Assembly: GCA_938084835.1 (NCBI GenBank)
Contig: CALKER010000006.1
Span: 558,001 to 622,000, forward strand
Origin: an uncultured Thermoguttaceae bacterium
Lineage (GTDB): Bacteria; Planctomycetota; Planctomycetia; Pirellulales; Thermoguttaceae
Length of the DNA: 64,000 bases
Reading direction: 5' to 3'
The notes below the pieces were generated by a model that had not been told where the DNA came from, ran no database searches, and saw nothing but the letters and a program-made list of their open reading frames with translations. Positions 7,299-16,816 of the stretch are shown here, piece by piece (the first letter of the stretch is position 1; each line of letters starts with the position of its first letter). Position numbers and translations under genes: made by a program.

Positions 7299-9911
7299 GT
7301 TCGGGAGAATTGTGTAAGGCTTAGCAAAATAGCCAATTTTTGAGGTTTGGGAAAGACTGGAAGTTTTGGGCGACAAATAGATCTTGAATCAAATGAGTGA
7401 GATAGATGACGCTTAGAACATGGATAAAACAAGTGATATAGCTGAATTTAGGCCGGAATCGTTGGTCTTTGGGGGTTATACTTCAAAGGGGGGCAGCACA
7501 TCTTTCCTTTGATTGGTCGCGGGCGACCATTTAGAGCCGGTGGGCGTCAGATTTTCGCTTTGTAATGCTTCCTGTCATTTTATCTCATCTTGTTGATAAG
7601 ACTGCTCGTGATTCCCAGTGGTTGGTTGCAGACTTTCCGCGAGAAGAAGTCGATCTTAAAATGTTCGGCAATTTAAATGACTCTTCAGTGCTTGCGCGTT
7701 AATGCGTGATATCGGCGCGACTAAGTGTGCGGAGCGGCCAAGCGATTTTTTGTACTTCCGCCAGGAACAGAGGGCCAGGCAAGGTTGCCTTCCATTCGGG
7801 AGTTGGGCCTATTCCTTCGGCGTTACAAGCGCTGTGTTGGGACACCCATTATCATTGCGGTAGCGTTGCTCCGGACCGCCGGGAGCAAGAGAACACCACC
7901 GCCCACTCGATTTGGCATCCACGAGGGAGAGGATGTTATTAGGGTCAAAGGCCCGGATGGGTAAGGCGGGTGAACGGCCGTTGGATTTGGCCCTCCGTAG
8001 GATTTCCAGCCCCGAATAGGAAATGCCAGAAAATTAGTAACCCCGAAGAAATCCCGCGCTTGCCAGATAAACGTAACGGTTGAAGGCGCTTCCCCAACGG
8101 GCGACTCTCATTGGCCAGAACGTGTAGCTTTCTGACTGTCTCCTGCTCCAAACGATGGGCTTGTCGGTGATTCTCTCGACTCGTGGCTTTAGGGATCGTG
8201 GTGAACGCCTGCTTGATCTGTTGGTTCGCGAGGCGGAATATAGCCCGCCAGCGCTCATAAGCGTTGTCGCAAGGCTCAAGGCGTTCGTCGATAACGTCTT
8301 TCAACCAACGATTGTTGAACCACCAAAACTGTACCGGGATGCTGGGCTCCTCCCTAACGATGGTGGTTGGCAACGGTTTTGCCCCGAAGATTGGGGGCTC
8401 GGCATCGCGGAGGTTTTTTCATTGAATACCTCTTTACGCCTGTTTTGTGCGACCATTTTATTGTCAGATAGCCGGGGTTTTAATGTTGGCGTGGCCGGTG
8501 GTAAATGCTCGTTCAGGGTCAGGGACCTTTACGTTGATACGTCGCTTACCTGGAGATAGCTCTCGCGCCAGGTGTATCATCCAATTGTTCAGCGAGATAA
8601 GTTCACAAAGCATTTGCAAGGACTTTTCGAAATTGAATAACCTCTGTATGGCCAAGCTTAACTTCCGAGCAAAGAGGTGTGGGAAGTTCCTTACTGAAAC
8701 GGCACACCGAGATAGGGTCATGACCTACGTCGGCACCGCCTGAGCTGCTACTGTTCTCCTGATGCTTCCTAAATAAGAAGGGGCTGGTCTTGCGGATAAA
8801 TCCGTGGCGTGGTCTGTAGCTCCGGGGTTCCTTGCCTAACCAAGAAATTCGGAAGAAACGTCGCTCCCAATACAGTGTTCGATGAAGGTTTGTGGCATAA
8901 CCACGCGTAAACTAAAGCAGCGGTTAGCCTGGGCTGGTGTCCGATCGCAATGTTCATTTGGCAAGCCGCTGGCGTTGGAGAGCTTTCTTTCGACAGGTGC
9001 ACAGTTGACGCGGTTATCAAAGGGTTTTGCGGCCGAGGGCGACGATCGGAGAAGTACACGAGGGCATGTAGCTCGGGCGTACTAATAGAGTTGCAAGTTG
9101 GGGGTACTTGTAGCATCCCCCAATGGCTGCCGAAAAGTTGCGCACTCAAATCAACGAAGTGCCAAGCGGATACTTTCGGAGAAGAGCCTGGGCCGGCCCC
9201 ACAAGTTCGCCGAGCTCGGTGTTTCCAAAGGCCGAGTTGGAGAGCCGTATCCCCCTCCAACCGCTTGGGTAAAGTTCGGCCAAGCAAACCGCGTTAGAGA
9301 TCCCCTTGCGCGACCGATCCGCTGCATGCAGAAGCCCACCGCGATGGCAACAGCAGTCTTTGTTAACCTAGGCGAAACGCGTTTTCTTTAAGTGGAATGA
9401 TTTTTCTCGGAGTAATGAACTTTCTGCTCTGGACCCCATGGCCGGCAGGACACCTCAAGCCCCTTGATTGCGTGCCGACTAGTTAACTAAAACTATTTGA
9501 ATTACCCCGAAAGAATCTGACCAGATGTGGTCCATTTTAGCTCACACGGGGACAGTTAAGTTGGCCGGTGTGACCGCATGCCGCTTAGTCGGAAGCATTG
9601 GACGGCTGGGTTTTGCTCCTCAGGGCCCCGTTTACCGGAGGACGACAGCTTCGGTGGCTCCGGCAGTCAATTGGCCCGGCCAGCATTTTCCACCGAATAC
9701 GGCAGGCTAGCACCGAATTTTTTGATCGAGCTGGATTTTGATCGCGCTGAAAAGGCTGCGCGTTCGTTGGTGTAATCACCATCGGTTAAAGTTTTCCCGC
9801 AACAGGATTAAATAAAGAAGTGATTTCGGATTAAACCCAAGTCTGTGCGGCATTTAAGGGGAGTAAAGCAACGGGTGGCACAAAAATTTTCGGTTAGACG
9901 GCACCAGGATC
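7299..9911. other. 2.6-kb gene desert downstream of tRNA
   Basis: No intact gene is supported. It contains a coding-like fragment on the minus strand (within 7945-8373), a hairpin TTGGGGG/CCCCCAA at 9098-9123, and a 29-bp segment at 9219-9247 related to the repeat at 6949. It may be a decayed island next to the tRNA, but no integrase or attachment-site duplicate was seen. Confidence 0.4.
7945..8373 (-). pseudogene. Decayed gene fragment, family unrecognised
   Basis: The first about 90 codons of this minus-strand frame read like real protein: amphipathic and charged, with NNRWLKDVIDERLEP, then NAYERWRAIFRLANQQIKQA and RLEQETVRKLHVLANE. The remainder degenerates into low-quality sequence. No proper start or ribosome site precedes it (the frame begins at a TTG). 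I do not recognise the family. It may be the remnant of a larger gene broken by frameshifts. The coding signal is weak. Confidence 0.2.
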
Positions 9912-11024
9912 GTGCAGAACATTAGATTCGGAGAGCCTAGAAAGCGGAAATGGACCGTATCCATGACTGTGGATGTCATGAAGGGACGGCGCCGGATGAT
10001 CCTTCTTGTTGACGGGTATCGGGATATCCGGACGGCGAAGACGGCTATTTGTCTGTTGCGTTACTGCCCCAACGAGGTGGTGGCAGTTCTCGACCGTGAG
10101 ATGGCCGGGAAGACCTGTCAAGAGGTCTTTGGCCTCGGTGGTAACATTCCTATTATCGCAACTGTTCGTGAAGCACCACCTGGGGCCAATATGTTGACTA
10201 TTGGCATCGCTCCGCCTGGTGGCAAACTCCCAGATTCTTGGCGGTCGACGATCCTCGAGGCCTTAGAGGCGGGAATGCATGTGATGTCGGGACTTCATGA
10301 CTTCCTCAGTGAGGATCGGGAATTCTCTGCCGTAGCCCAGCGTCGTAGAGTCCAACTGATCGATGTGCGCAAAAATGACGAGCGCGATGTGGCCTGTCGG
10401 CGGGGCATTCGCCACCAGTGCCTACGTATCCACACAGTCGCCAATGACTGTAGTAGCGGGAAAATGGTTACCGCAGTGGAAGTGACACGTGGTCTGCAAC
10501 GTCAGGGAGTTGATGCGAAGTTTGTGGCCACGGGACAAACGGGCATTATGGTTGAGGGGGACGGTTGCCCGGTCGACCGCGTGATTTGCGATTTTCTTAA
10601 CGGGGCGGCGGAAAAGCTCGTGCTTCGCAACCAACATCACGAAGTGTTGGTTATCGAAGGCCAGGGGAGCTTATACGATCCGCGGTACTCGGCGGTAACG
10701 TTAGGACTTCTTCATGGTTGCATGCCCGATGGACTCATTGTTTGCTACGAAATGGGCCGGACGCATATTAGGGGCATGCCTGAATTCCCACTTCCGCCTT
10801 TGCAAGAGCTCATCGATTACTACGAGCGGACGGCCAACATTATGCACCCCTGTCGCGTAATTGGAGTTGCGGTCAACGGTCATTGTTATTCAGATGCCGA
10901 AGTTAGCGAGGAGTGTGCCCGGGTAGAGAAAGAATTTGGTTTACCCGCTTGCGATGTGATTCGGCATGGTCCGGATAAGCTCGTGGCTGCGGTGCTGGAT
11001 CTGAAGCAAAAATTGGGCAAGTAG
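9912..11024 (+). CDS. DUF1611 / DgcN-family protein (D-glutamate N-acetyltransferase-like)
   Basis: It belongs to the DUF1611 family, whose characterised member DgcN acetylates D-glutamate ahead of the cyclase DgcA. An N-terminal Rossmann-like domain covers about 28-160. A C-terminal P-loop-like domain begins at NDCSSGKMVTA (178-188) and includes VIEGQGSLYDPRY, typical for the family. The start is uncertain: GTG at 9912 gives 370 aa, while ATG at 9963 or 9981 gives about 350 aa, the more usual length. No dgcA (enolase-superfamily) gene lies nearby, so the D-glutamate role is only family inference. Cytosolic. Confidence 0.75.
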   Translation: MQNIRFGEPRKRKWTVSMTVDVMKGRRRMILLVDGYRDIRTAKTAICLLRYCPNEVVAVLDREMAGKTCQEVFGLGGNIPIIATVREAPPGANMLTIGIAPPGGKLPDSWRSTILEALEAGMHVMSGLHDFLSEDREFSAVAQRRRVQLIDVRKNDERDVACRRGIRHQCLRIHTVANDCSSGKMVTAVEVTRGLQRQGVDAKFVATGQTGIMVEGDGCPVDRVICDFLNGAAEKLVLRNQHHEVLVIEGQGSLYDPRYSAVTLGLLHGCMPDGLIVCYEMGRTHIRGMPEFPLPPLQELIDYYERTANIMHPCRVIGVAVNGHCYSDAEVSEECARVEKEFGLPACDVIRHGPDKLVAAVLDLKQKLGK

Positions 11025-11065
11025 CGAGCCTCAGGAGCTTAGGTGCCCTAACCCTTTGAAGTTCC

Positions 11066-12241
11066 TTAGGGAGGGTTATCGGCTAAAGTGGGATCGGCCA
11101 GGCCTTTTAGTTGGCGAATTTCTGTGGATGAAATATCGACTCGGAAGAGACTCTCGGGGACAGTTTGGCACCGATCTCTCAAGCTCTCGGGCAAGGCCAG
11201 TTGGTCGGCAGTAACGAACCGATTCCCAATTTGCCGGCCAAACACAAGGAATCGGCAGTCAGCTGATATAAATTCTTGGAGTGCCTGTGTGAACAAGCTC
11301 TCTTCCCCGCTGTAGAAACGCCGATCAATGATCCGAATTAGGGTATCCACGCCCACTACGAAGATACTTTGGGGGAAGAGCCGAGCCTTTTGCACAAAGG
11401 TGGGCGCAGTCGTCAGAATCACCGGGATTCCGGGCGGGATGGTGTTCAGACGCTTTGCCAGGGAACAATAATCAAGGGGCGGTTTATCGGCGTTTATCAG
11501 GGAAATCTCCAAAATAACCGGAAGATTAAGGAGTCGGCTGGCAAGCTCGATCATCGCCCGGTGGCCCTCGTGGAATGGATTGAAGGATCCAGAGAGAATC
11601 GCCCAGGGGCGAGGTGGGATTTGAGCGCCATCTGCCCAGGCAAAGTCAAAGGGTTTCAGGCCGAGAAACACAGCCTGCCAGTGCTGGGGGGCCACAAATC
11701 GTTGGTGAAGGACCTCCTCCCCTGGCTTAAGTGGGAGATTAGGCCGTACAGAAAGCTCGCATGCTTCAGCAATAGCTGACAGGCACAGTCGAGCCGCCAG
11801 TTGATCTTCCGCTGTTCTGTGGCGAAGCCCCTTAATTAACACGAGGGAGAGGGCGCCAGTTGTACCCTCCGTTTGGTAGGCTACGTGAATGCGGTGGTCA
11901 CCCCGCTTGGGCCGGTTGGTCACAAGACTGGCCGTACAGGCAACTCCCGCACAAGGCGGCTCACCTCCGAGTTGATCCCGAGCCCGACGGAAAGCCACGA
12001 CAGCCAGCGCCTGTGCCGTTTCGGGGGCGCAGAATTGTTCCGGTGTGTGTCCTAGATAGCTGCGGAGAGCCCGTTCACTATAAGGGATGATCATTTCATT
12101 TATCACTTTGGACCCTCCAGGACGTTGCAGGAGCCAGGGAACGAGTCCCGCCCCGCCGCCGGTTAAAACAATGTTCAGCCAACGGCCAGCTTGGTATACC
12201 GTTTCCACTACTCGAGGAATCGATACAATTTCGGGGTTCAC
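11066..12241 (-). CDS. CinA-like (NMN deamidase-type) domain fused to nucleotidyltransferase
   Basis: A two-domain protein. Residues 1-165 resemble CinA/PncC: LTGGGAGLVPWLLQRPGGS at 26-44, then a segment aligning with the CinA GVATTGIAGP region at about 99-122 (GVACTASLVTNRPKRGDHRIH). PncC converts NMN to nicotinate mononucleotide. Residues 212-378 are an adenylyltransferase fold with GSFNPFHEGH (218-227, the HxGH ATP site) and ISSTEIR (370-376), as in NadD/NMNAT. A joint role in pyridine-nucleotide recycling (NMN to NaMN to NaAD) is inference. The start is a GTG with GAGGG upstream. It is convergent with the DgcN-like gene, and the 3' ends are 41 bp apart. Confidence 0.75.
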   Translation of the reverse strand: MNPEIVSIPRVVETVYQAGRWLNIVLTGGGAGLVPWLLQRPGGSKVINEMIIPYSERALRSYLGHTPEQFCAPETAQALAVVAFRRARDQLGGEPPCAGVACTASLVTNRPKRGDHRIHVAYQTEGTTGALSLVLIKGLRHRTAEDQLAARLCLSAIAEACELSVRPNLPLKPGEEVLHQRFVAPQHWQAVFLGLKPFDFAWADGAQIPPRPWAILSGSFNPFHEGHRAMIELASRLLNLPVILEISLINADKPPLDYCSLAKRLNTIPPGIPVILTTAPTFVQKARLFPQSIFVVGVDTLIRIIDRRFYSGEESLFTQALQEFISADCRFLVFGRQIGNRFVTADQLALPESLRDRCQTVPESLFRVDISSTEIRQLKGLADPTLADNPP

Positions 12242-13017
12242 GGGTTGCCCTCGCTTAGCCAGCGTGTGTCCGAGATTTTCAAATTAAGCCAAGGGGAGTT
12301 GACACCACCCACTGTTGGCATCGCTTAGCTTTTTACTCTTGTTGTAAAATCCATAGTTTTGAACCGTTCTACCACCTTTTCGACGTTCATCTGTGGGTTA
12401 TTGCTCGCACATATTGGGTCTTCGAATGGGCAGTGATCAAGAAATGTTCTAACACAAGTAAAGTTTTGACTCGGGCACAGATGGGGCCGAAGGGGGCTGC
12501 ATTGGGTGATCGCTTATGTTTTTACCAGCGGAATTGCTGATCTATCCCGGTCCATTGGACTGCGTTTGGCAAACTTAAAGCTTGACTTTGCCGACAAAAA
12601 ATTCGGGAAAAATCCGCTATGGCAATTTCGGTCGTTACGAGAGATTAGAAATTTTGGGGCCTCTGAGCACCCGACGGGATTTTGGCAGGGCAAAGGCGGG
12701 GAAGCCGGCCATTTGGACTTTGGAATAAGTGTCGTGCTTCTTGTGAATTGCTCAGTCCTTTTGCCCACCGGAGTTGGTGGCTGGAAGCGGAAGGCGGCTG
12801 AAGGGAGAAGTTGGACAATAACATCACTAGTCCGCGACCTGCAATAATCCAATTCCAACCTAAGATAGTGGAAGTAGGTGGGGGTGAATAATGTTACTCA
12901 GGAAGAGGTTAAATTTGGTTTGTTGAACTGGTGTTGGGCCTCCAAAAAGTTTGGTGGAGTGTCAGATCGGGGACATCTCCCAACGTCTAGCTTAGGGAAC
13001 TGACCTAGGATTACCCA
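12242..13017. other. Divergent gene-free gap
   Basis: This holds the 5' regions of the CinA-like fusion (minus) and rhomboid gene (plus). Two long opposite-strand frames at about 12506-12858 lack start signals and family likeness. A TTGACA at about 12300 has no matching -10 box. Nothing else is seen. Confidence 0.5.
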
Positions 13018-13923
13018 ATGGGTATTTACGATCGAGAGTACTTTCGTCCTTCATCGGCAGGCAGCATTGGACCGATTTGGCGGCGAAGCGCCGTTTTTAA
13101 TATCGTTTTTATCTGTGTGCTTCTTTACGTTCTGGACTGGCTCTTTTTCAGCGAGGATCACCGGCTGACGGCAGCCCTGTGCTTGACGGACGAGGTTTTG
13201 ACAGCCCCATGGTTGTGGTGGAGGTTTGTGACTTACGGTTTTGTCCACAGTCCCCAGCCGGCTCATATTATCTTTAATATGCTCCAATTGGTTTTCTTGG
13301 GCCCGGTAATTGAGGCCCGAAGAGGGATGCGCGAGTTTTGGTTTCTTTTTGTGGCGATGATTTTGTGCGGCGGCGTATTGCATGCCTTGATCAATTGGGG
13401 GACAAACTATCGCCTTGTAGGAGCATCGGGTGGCGTTGTTGGAGTCGTTCTGCTTTTCGTCCTTTACCACCCGCATGCACGCTTAATGATCTTTCCTCTT
13501 CCCATTGAAGTGCCTGCGTGGTTAATCGGGCTGGTATTGGTGGCGATGAATACGTTCGGCGCCGCGTATGAATTGGGTTTAATCCCCGGCGAAGGACACT
13601 CGCGGGTTGCCTTTGTGGTTCACCTGGTGGGACTCATATTTGCATTCCTTTATTTCCGATTCGGTTGGCGTCTTTCCAGCGTGGTCGATCGATTTGTCAT
13701 GAAGAGACCTCGCCTCTCGATCCGCTGGCCTCCAGCACCACACGAGCACGAGCCTGACGAAGGAGGGGATGTTTTGGATGAAGAAATCGATCGGATTCTG
13801 GAAAAAATCTCGCAGCAGGGCGAGGGAAGTCTCACCCGGCGTGAGCGGCGTGTTCTGATGGATGCAGCCCGGCGATATCGGAAGCGACTCCACCAACGGG
13901 ATTCCGCCGATCGATCTCCCTGA
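13018..13923 (+). CDS. Rhomboid-family intramembrane serine protease
   Basis: A membrane protease cutting transmembrane substrates. Hydrophobic segments lie at about 25-43, 82-98, 106-126, 133-150, 165-183 and 197-215, matching the six-helix rhomboid core. The catalytic pair is visible: Ser137 in GASGG and His202 in AFVVHLVG. His83 and Asn87 (AHIIFNM) match the oxyanion region. After the last helix, a cytosolic tail of about 80 aa contains DEEIDRILEKISQQGEGSLTRRE, a short helical element found at the end of many planctomycete and Bacteroidetes rhomboids. The ATG start is at the frame's first codon. No clear operon partner. Confidence 0.92.
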   Translation: MGIYDREYFRPSSAGSIGPIWRRSAVFNIVFICVLLYVLDWLFFSEDHRLTAALCLTDEVLTAPWLWWRFVTYGFVHSPQPAHIIFNMLQLVFLGPVIEARRGMREFWFLFVAMILCGGVLHALINWGTNYRLVGASGGVVGVVLLFVLYHPHARLMIFPLPIEVPAWLIGLVLVAMNTFGAAYELGLIPGEGHSRVAFVVHLVGLIFAFLYFRFGWRLSSVVDRFVMKRPRLSIRWPPAPHEHEPDEGGDVLDEEIDRILEKISQQGEGSLTRRERRVLMDAARRYRKRLHQRDSADRSP

Positions 13924-14572
13924 TGATGCTTCCTTGCGGAATCGTGCCCAGGGGCTTTCGGGGGTATTTCGAGGAGTGAGGGGATCGCCGAGGAGGACTC
14001 CCTGCACTGAAAAGCCAGGCCTAGGGAATAACGATTGGGGGCCGGGGGCTTTTCTCAGCACTTAAGGGATTGACCGATTGACTCTTTCTTTTCGTTAATA
14101 AAGTCGCTATAAATTGAATTTATTTGGCACTCAGGGCTTGGAGGTTTTGTCGCTGTTTTCACCTCTAGCAGCTACCCTGTAAAGAGAAAGTTTGACCGTT
14201 CTTACGGTCCAGTGGGGGCAACGCGTGGCGCGCAAGTCGGCCGGCCGACAAGGAACTTGCCGGCCAAAGATTTTGAGTGTTGGCCGGCGATGCCCGGATA
14301 AGAGTTTGAAGGGCATTAGGGCTGTGGAAAACCTGCCTTTGCCGGTCCCAGTTCACGGACATAACGGGGCAGAGATTGTGTCTGTGAAGCGGGGATAGGA
14401 ATTCGAGATTCGGTTCCCACTGTCATTTTTTTCTCCACGTGTTGGCGCAGGTCCTTGCCGAGACCGCTGGGTGCCGGGGACACGGGATAAAGTTCATAGC
14501 GTTCGCGGGCGACTTGGTTTCGAAGTGCCGAGACGGCTGTTTGACGGTTCCTACGGGAATAGGAGGAGAGCT
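13924..14572. other. Gene-free gap with GGCCGG-rich palindromes
   Basis: It contains the perfect 14-bp palindrome GTCGGCCGGCCGAC (14236-14249) and a hairpin GCCGGCCAA/TTGGCCGGC (14259-14267 with 14280-14288). A possible TTGACC...TTAATA promoter with a long 19-bp spacer is near 14068-14100. The function is unknown, perhaps the leader region of the ferredoxin gene. Confidence 0.4.
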
Positions 14573-14854
14573 ATGCCCCACGTAGTTTGTCAGCCGTGCG
14601 AAAACTGCAAGTATACGGACTGCGTTGTTGTTTGCCCGGTCGAGGCCTTCCGCGAGGGCGACATAATGGTGTACATCGATCCGGAAGTGTGCATCGACTG
14701 TGAGGCGTGTGTTGCAGAATGTCCTGTGGAGGCGATTTATCATGAGGATAGTGTTCCCGAGCAGTGGCGACACTATATCCAGTTGAATGCGGAGATGGCC
14801 AAAAAGTGCCCCGTCATCACCGAGAAAAAACCTCCGCTAGCAAAGGGGAGGTAA
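14573..14854 (+). CDS. 7Fe-type ferredoxin (FdxA-like)
   Basis: A small cytosolic electron carrier of 93 aa. The ATG at 14573 is preceded by AGGAGGAG. The Cys pattern fits a [3Fe-4S]/[4Fe-4S] ferredoxin: Cys9, Cys12, Cys17 and Cys21 (ENCKYTDCVVVCPVEAF), then Cys40, Cys43, Cys46 and Cys50 (CIDCEACVAECPVEAIY). The KYTDC and CIDCEAC spacing is that of FdxA-like proteins. An additional Cys6 and Cys79 are present. No redox partner gene is adjacent. Confidence 0.92.
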   Translation: MPHVVCQPCENCKYTDCVVVCPVEAFREGDIMVYIDPEVCIDCEACVAECPVEAIYHEDSVPEQWRHYIQLNAEMAKKCPVITEKKPPLAKGR

Positions 14855-15317
14855 CGTCGCGTGATCCGTATTCCTCGTTGGCAAGACTAACGATCCGAGC
14901 CCACAGGCGCACGTACCGGGGTAAAGGGCGGACTTCAGGCGTGAGAAAACCCATAGGGTCGATAGTCTACGGCCCCTAGGGGGAGGGCTATCGGTTTGAC
15001 CTGATTCCGCGGCCTATGCCGAAGCGGTCAAAAGGTCCGCGAGGTCCTAAGAGTTGGAGTCGCTTTACCCGTTGGGCCTGGATGACGCCGTATGGGAGGG
15101 CATTCAGTCGCTTTGCGTCTAGGCGGCCGATGGTGTATGCCCAACTTTTCAGCTTACTCTCGGTCGGTTTTTTTGGGCCGGCGAAAGTGGAGGCGCCTCG
15201 CACTTTGCGGGATGGCCCACTTGCGAAGAGCTTCGCAGCGTTGGTAGGATGGGACATTAGGGGTTCTACCAGGCTCTGGGTTGGGTGAACGTCGGACGAC
15301 AGGAAGGGAGCCGACCA
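14855..15317. other. Gene-free gap
   Basis: Frames on both strands around 14988-15288 lack ribosome sites and family likeness. AGGAAGGGAG near 15300 serves the next gene. No clear terminator or promoter was seen. Confidence 0.5.
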
Positions 15318-15626
15318 ATGATCCGGTATATCTGCGACTTATGCGGCAGGGAAATTGACCCGGAGGAGAACGGGCATTACGTTGTCAGCATCGAGGTACG
15401 GCCTGCGCTTCGGCCGCCTTCACACGGTTGCGAAGAGGGGGAAATCGATCATTTGGAGGAGTTGCAGCGCCTGCTCGAAAGTTTGGAAGACGATCAACTT
15501 GAATTCCCCCCAGCGGAGACGAGCTTGCGGTTCCGATTCGACCTTTGTGCGGAATGCCGGGATCGATTCGTCAGGCAACCATTGGGGCGCAAACAGCAAA
15601 AAGCGTGGCAATTCAGCAAGAATTGA
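15318..15626 (+). CDS. Small protein with two Cys pairs (zinc-ribbon-like)
   Basis: A 102-aa protein of unknown role. It starts MIRYICDLCGREID, with a CxxC at residues 6-9, and has a second CxxC late in the protein (DLCAECRDRF), so the two pairs could form a zinc ribbon. The middle is acidic and helical (HLEELQRLLESLEDDQLEF). The ATG at 15318 has AGGAAGGGAG about 8 nt upstream, which favours it over an upstream in-frame start. No signal peptide. It may be a planctomycete-specific regulator or adaptor, which is inference. Confidence 0.75.
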   Translation: MIRYICDLCGREIDPEENGHYVVSIEVRPALRPPSHGCEEGEIDHLEELQRLLESLEDDQLEFPPAETSLRFRFDLCAECRDRFVRQPLGRKQQKAWQFSKN

Positions 15627-16267
15627 CATCTCTTTTAATTTGTCCGCGGGCGCGGGAGAACTTCCTGATCCTTCTCACGATTCGTTTTCCATTCGGTTGA
15701 TAGCACTTGATGGTTACCAAAGCTCGTGGGTTATTAACAAGTTGCGAATCCTCGGCGCGAAACCTTAAATTCGGGGTGGGTTAACTCGCGGCTTTTCGGA
15801 GAAAGATCAAAAGAAGCCTTCCCGTCTTTGGTTTTCAATAACGACCGGCTTTCCCGCCGAAATTGACAGGTCGTAAAGACTTCATAGCCCACCCGTTCAA
15901 ATTGGTTGTCCGGCCGAGAGAGACTCCGGCCCATCGACATTGTCTCCCCCGCACTCAGGCTTTGCTCGTGAAGAGACTTTAGCACGAGAGAGTTCCTCGC
16001 TAAGGTAAGTCCCCTTGATTATTTTTGAGTCCGCAATCAGTTTTTCGAAGTCCGTAATCAGTCGGATTGTCGAAAAGCAAAAGGTCTTCCTTAAAATTGA
16101 CCCGATTGCATGGATTGTAGCCGGTTGGGCTGCCGTCCCGGGGTGCGATTTGGCATATCGGTGCGCCGAGGTGGCGCATACCTTCGTAGGGGAGAGCCCT
16201 TTTTGGTAAGGGGAAGTCCCCACAAGAGCCTGAAGGCAGTCCTTTTCATCGGGAGTGGACATTTGCG
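15627..16267. other. Gene-free gap
   Basis: No gene supported. TTGACC at about 16097 lacks a good -10 box. Several short C/G-rich inverted segments lie around 16130-16220. Nothing conclusive is seen. Confidence 0.5.
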
Positions 16268-16816
16268 ATGGCACGTCGGCAAAAGCCTCGCCGAAGGTTT
16301 ATCCGCCGGCGAATTCCCGTCCCTTGGTGGATTTGGCTGATAATTCTCGGGCTCATGATCTTGGGCCGGCTTTTGCGCCTTTGGCCCACAGGCCCCCCTG
16401 GCTACTTGGAGCCCGGCTTTTACTCGGTAGCGCAGGTGGTGGATGGCGACACCCTTCGACTCGTCAACGGAGCGCGAATCCGGCTTATTGGTGTGGACGC
16501 ACCTGAGCTTGTTGGCCCCAGCGGCGAGCCCGAGCCCTTTGCTCGCGAGGCGACCGAGTTTGTTCGCAGGCTGGTCTCCTTATCCGGGGGTCAGGTTCGA
16601 TTAGAGTTTGATTCTGTACTTAAAGACCGTTATGGCCGATTTCTCGCCTATGTTTATGCCAACGATTTCTTTGTAAATGAAGAGCTTCTCCGACAGGGCC
16701 TCGCCCGAAGCCGACTCGAATTCAGTTTCTCTACCAGCATGAAAGCTCGATTCCGACGTGCTGAGCAAGAAGCTCGCGAGGCCAATAGGGGAATCTGGTC
16801 GGGGCAGGTACAGTGA
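16268..16816 (+). CDS. Membrane-anchored thermonuclease-like (SNase) protein
   Basis: A staphylococcal-nuclease-fold endonuclease. A very basic N-terminus (MARRQKPRRRFIRRR) is followed by one membrane helix at about 20-38, so the nuclease domain (51-180) faces outside the cytosol. Catalytic residues of SNase are visible: Asp59 and Asp61 in VVDGDT, Arg72/Asp77/Glu80 in IRLIGVDAPE, and Arg121 in KDRYGR. The length of 182 aa is normal. The ribosome site is weak (GGGAGTGG about 12 nt upstream). No immunity protein or secretion neighbour is seen. Confidence 0.9.
   Translation: MARRQKPRRRFIRRRIPVPWWIWLIILGLMILGRLLRLWPTGPPGYLEPGFYSVAQVVDGDTLRLVNGARIRLIGVDAPELVGPSGEPEPFAREATEFVRRLVSLSGGQVRLEFDSVLKDRYGRFLAYVYANDFFVNEELLRQGLARSRLEFSFSTSMKARFRRAEQEAREANRGIWSGQVQ

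Noticed and set aside
12506..12858. Two overlapping ~113-aa frames on opposite strands
   Set aside because: Composition unlike the real genes here (Pro/Ser/Arg-rich shadow), with no start signals.
14988..15288. Long open frames on both strands between ferredoxin and the small Cys-pair gene
   Set aside because: No ribosome site, no family likeness, and they overlap each other on opposite strands.
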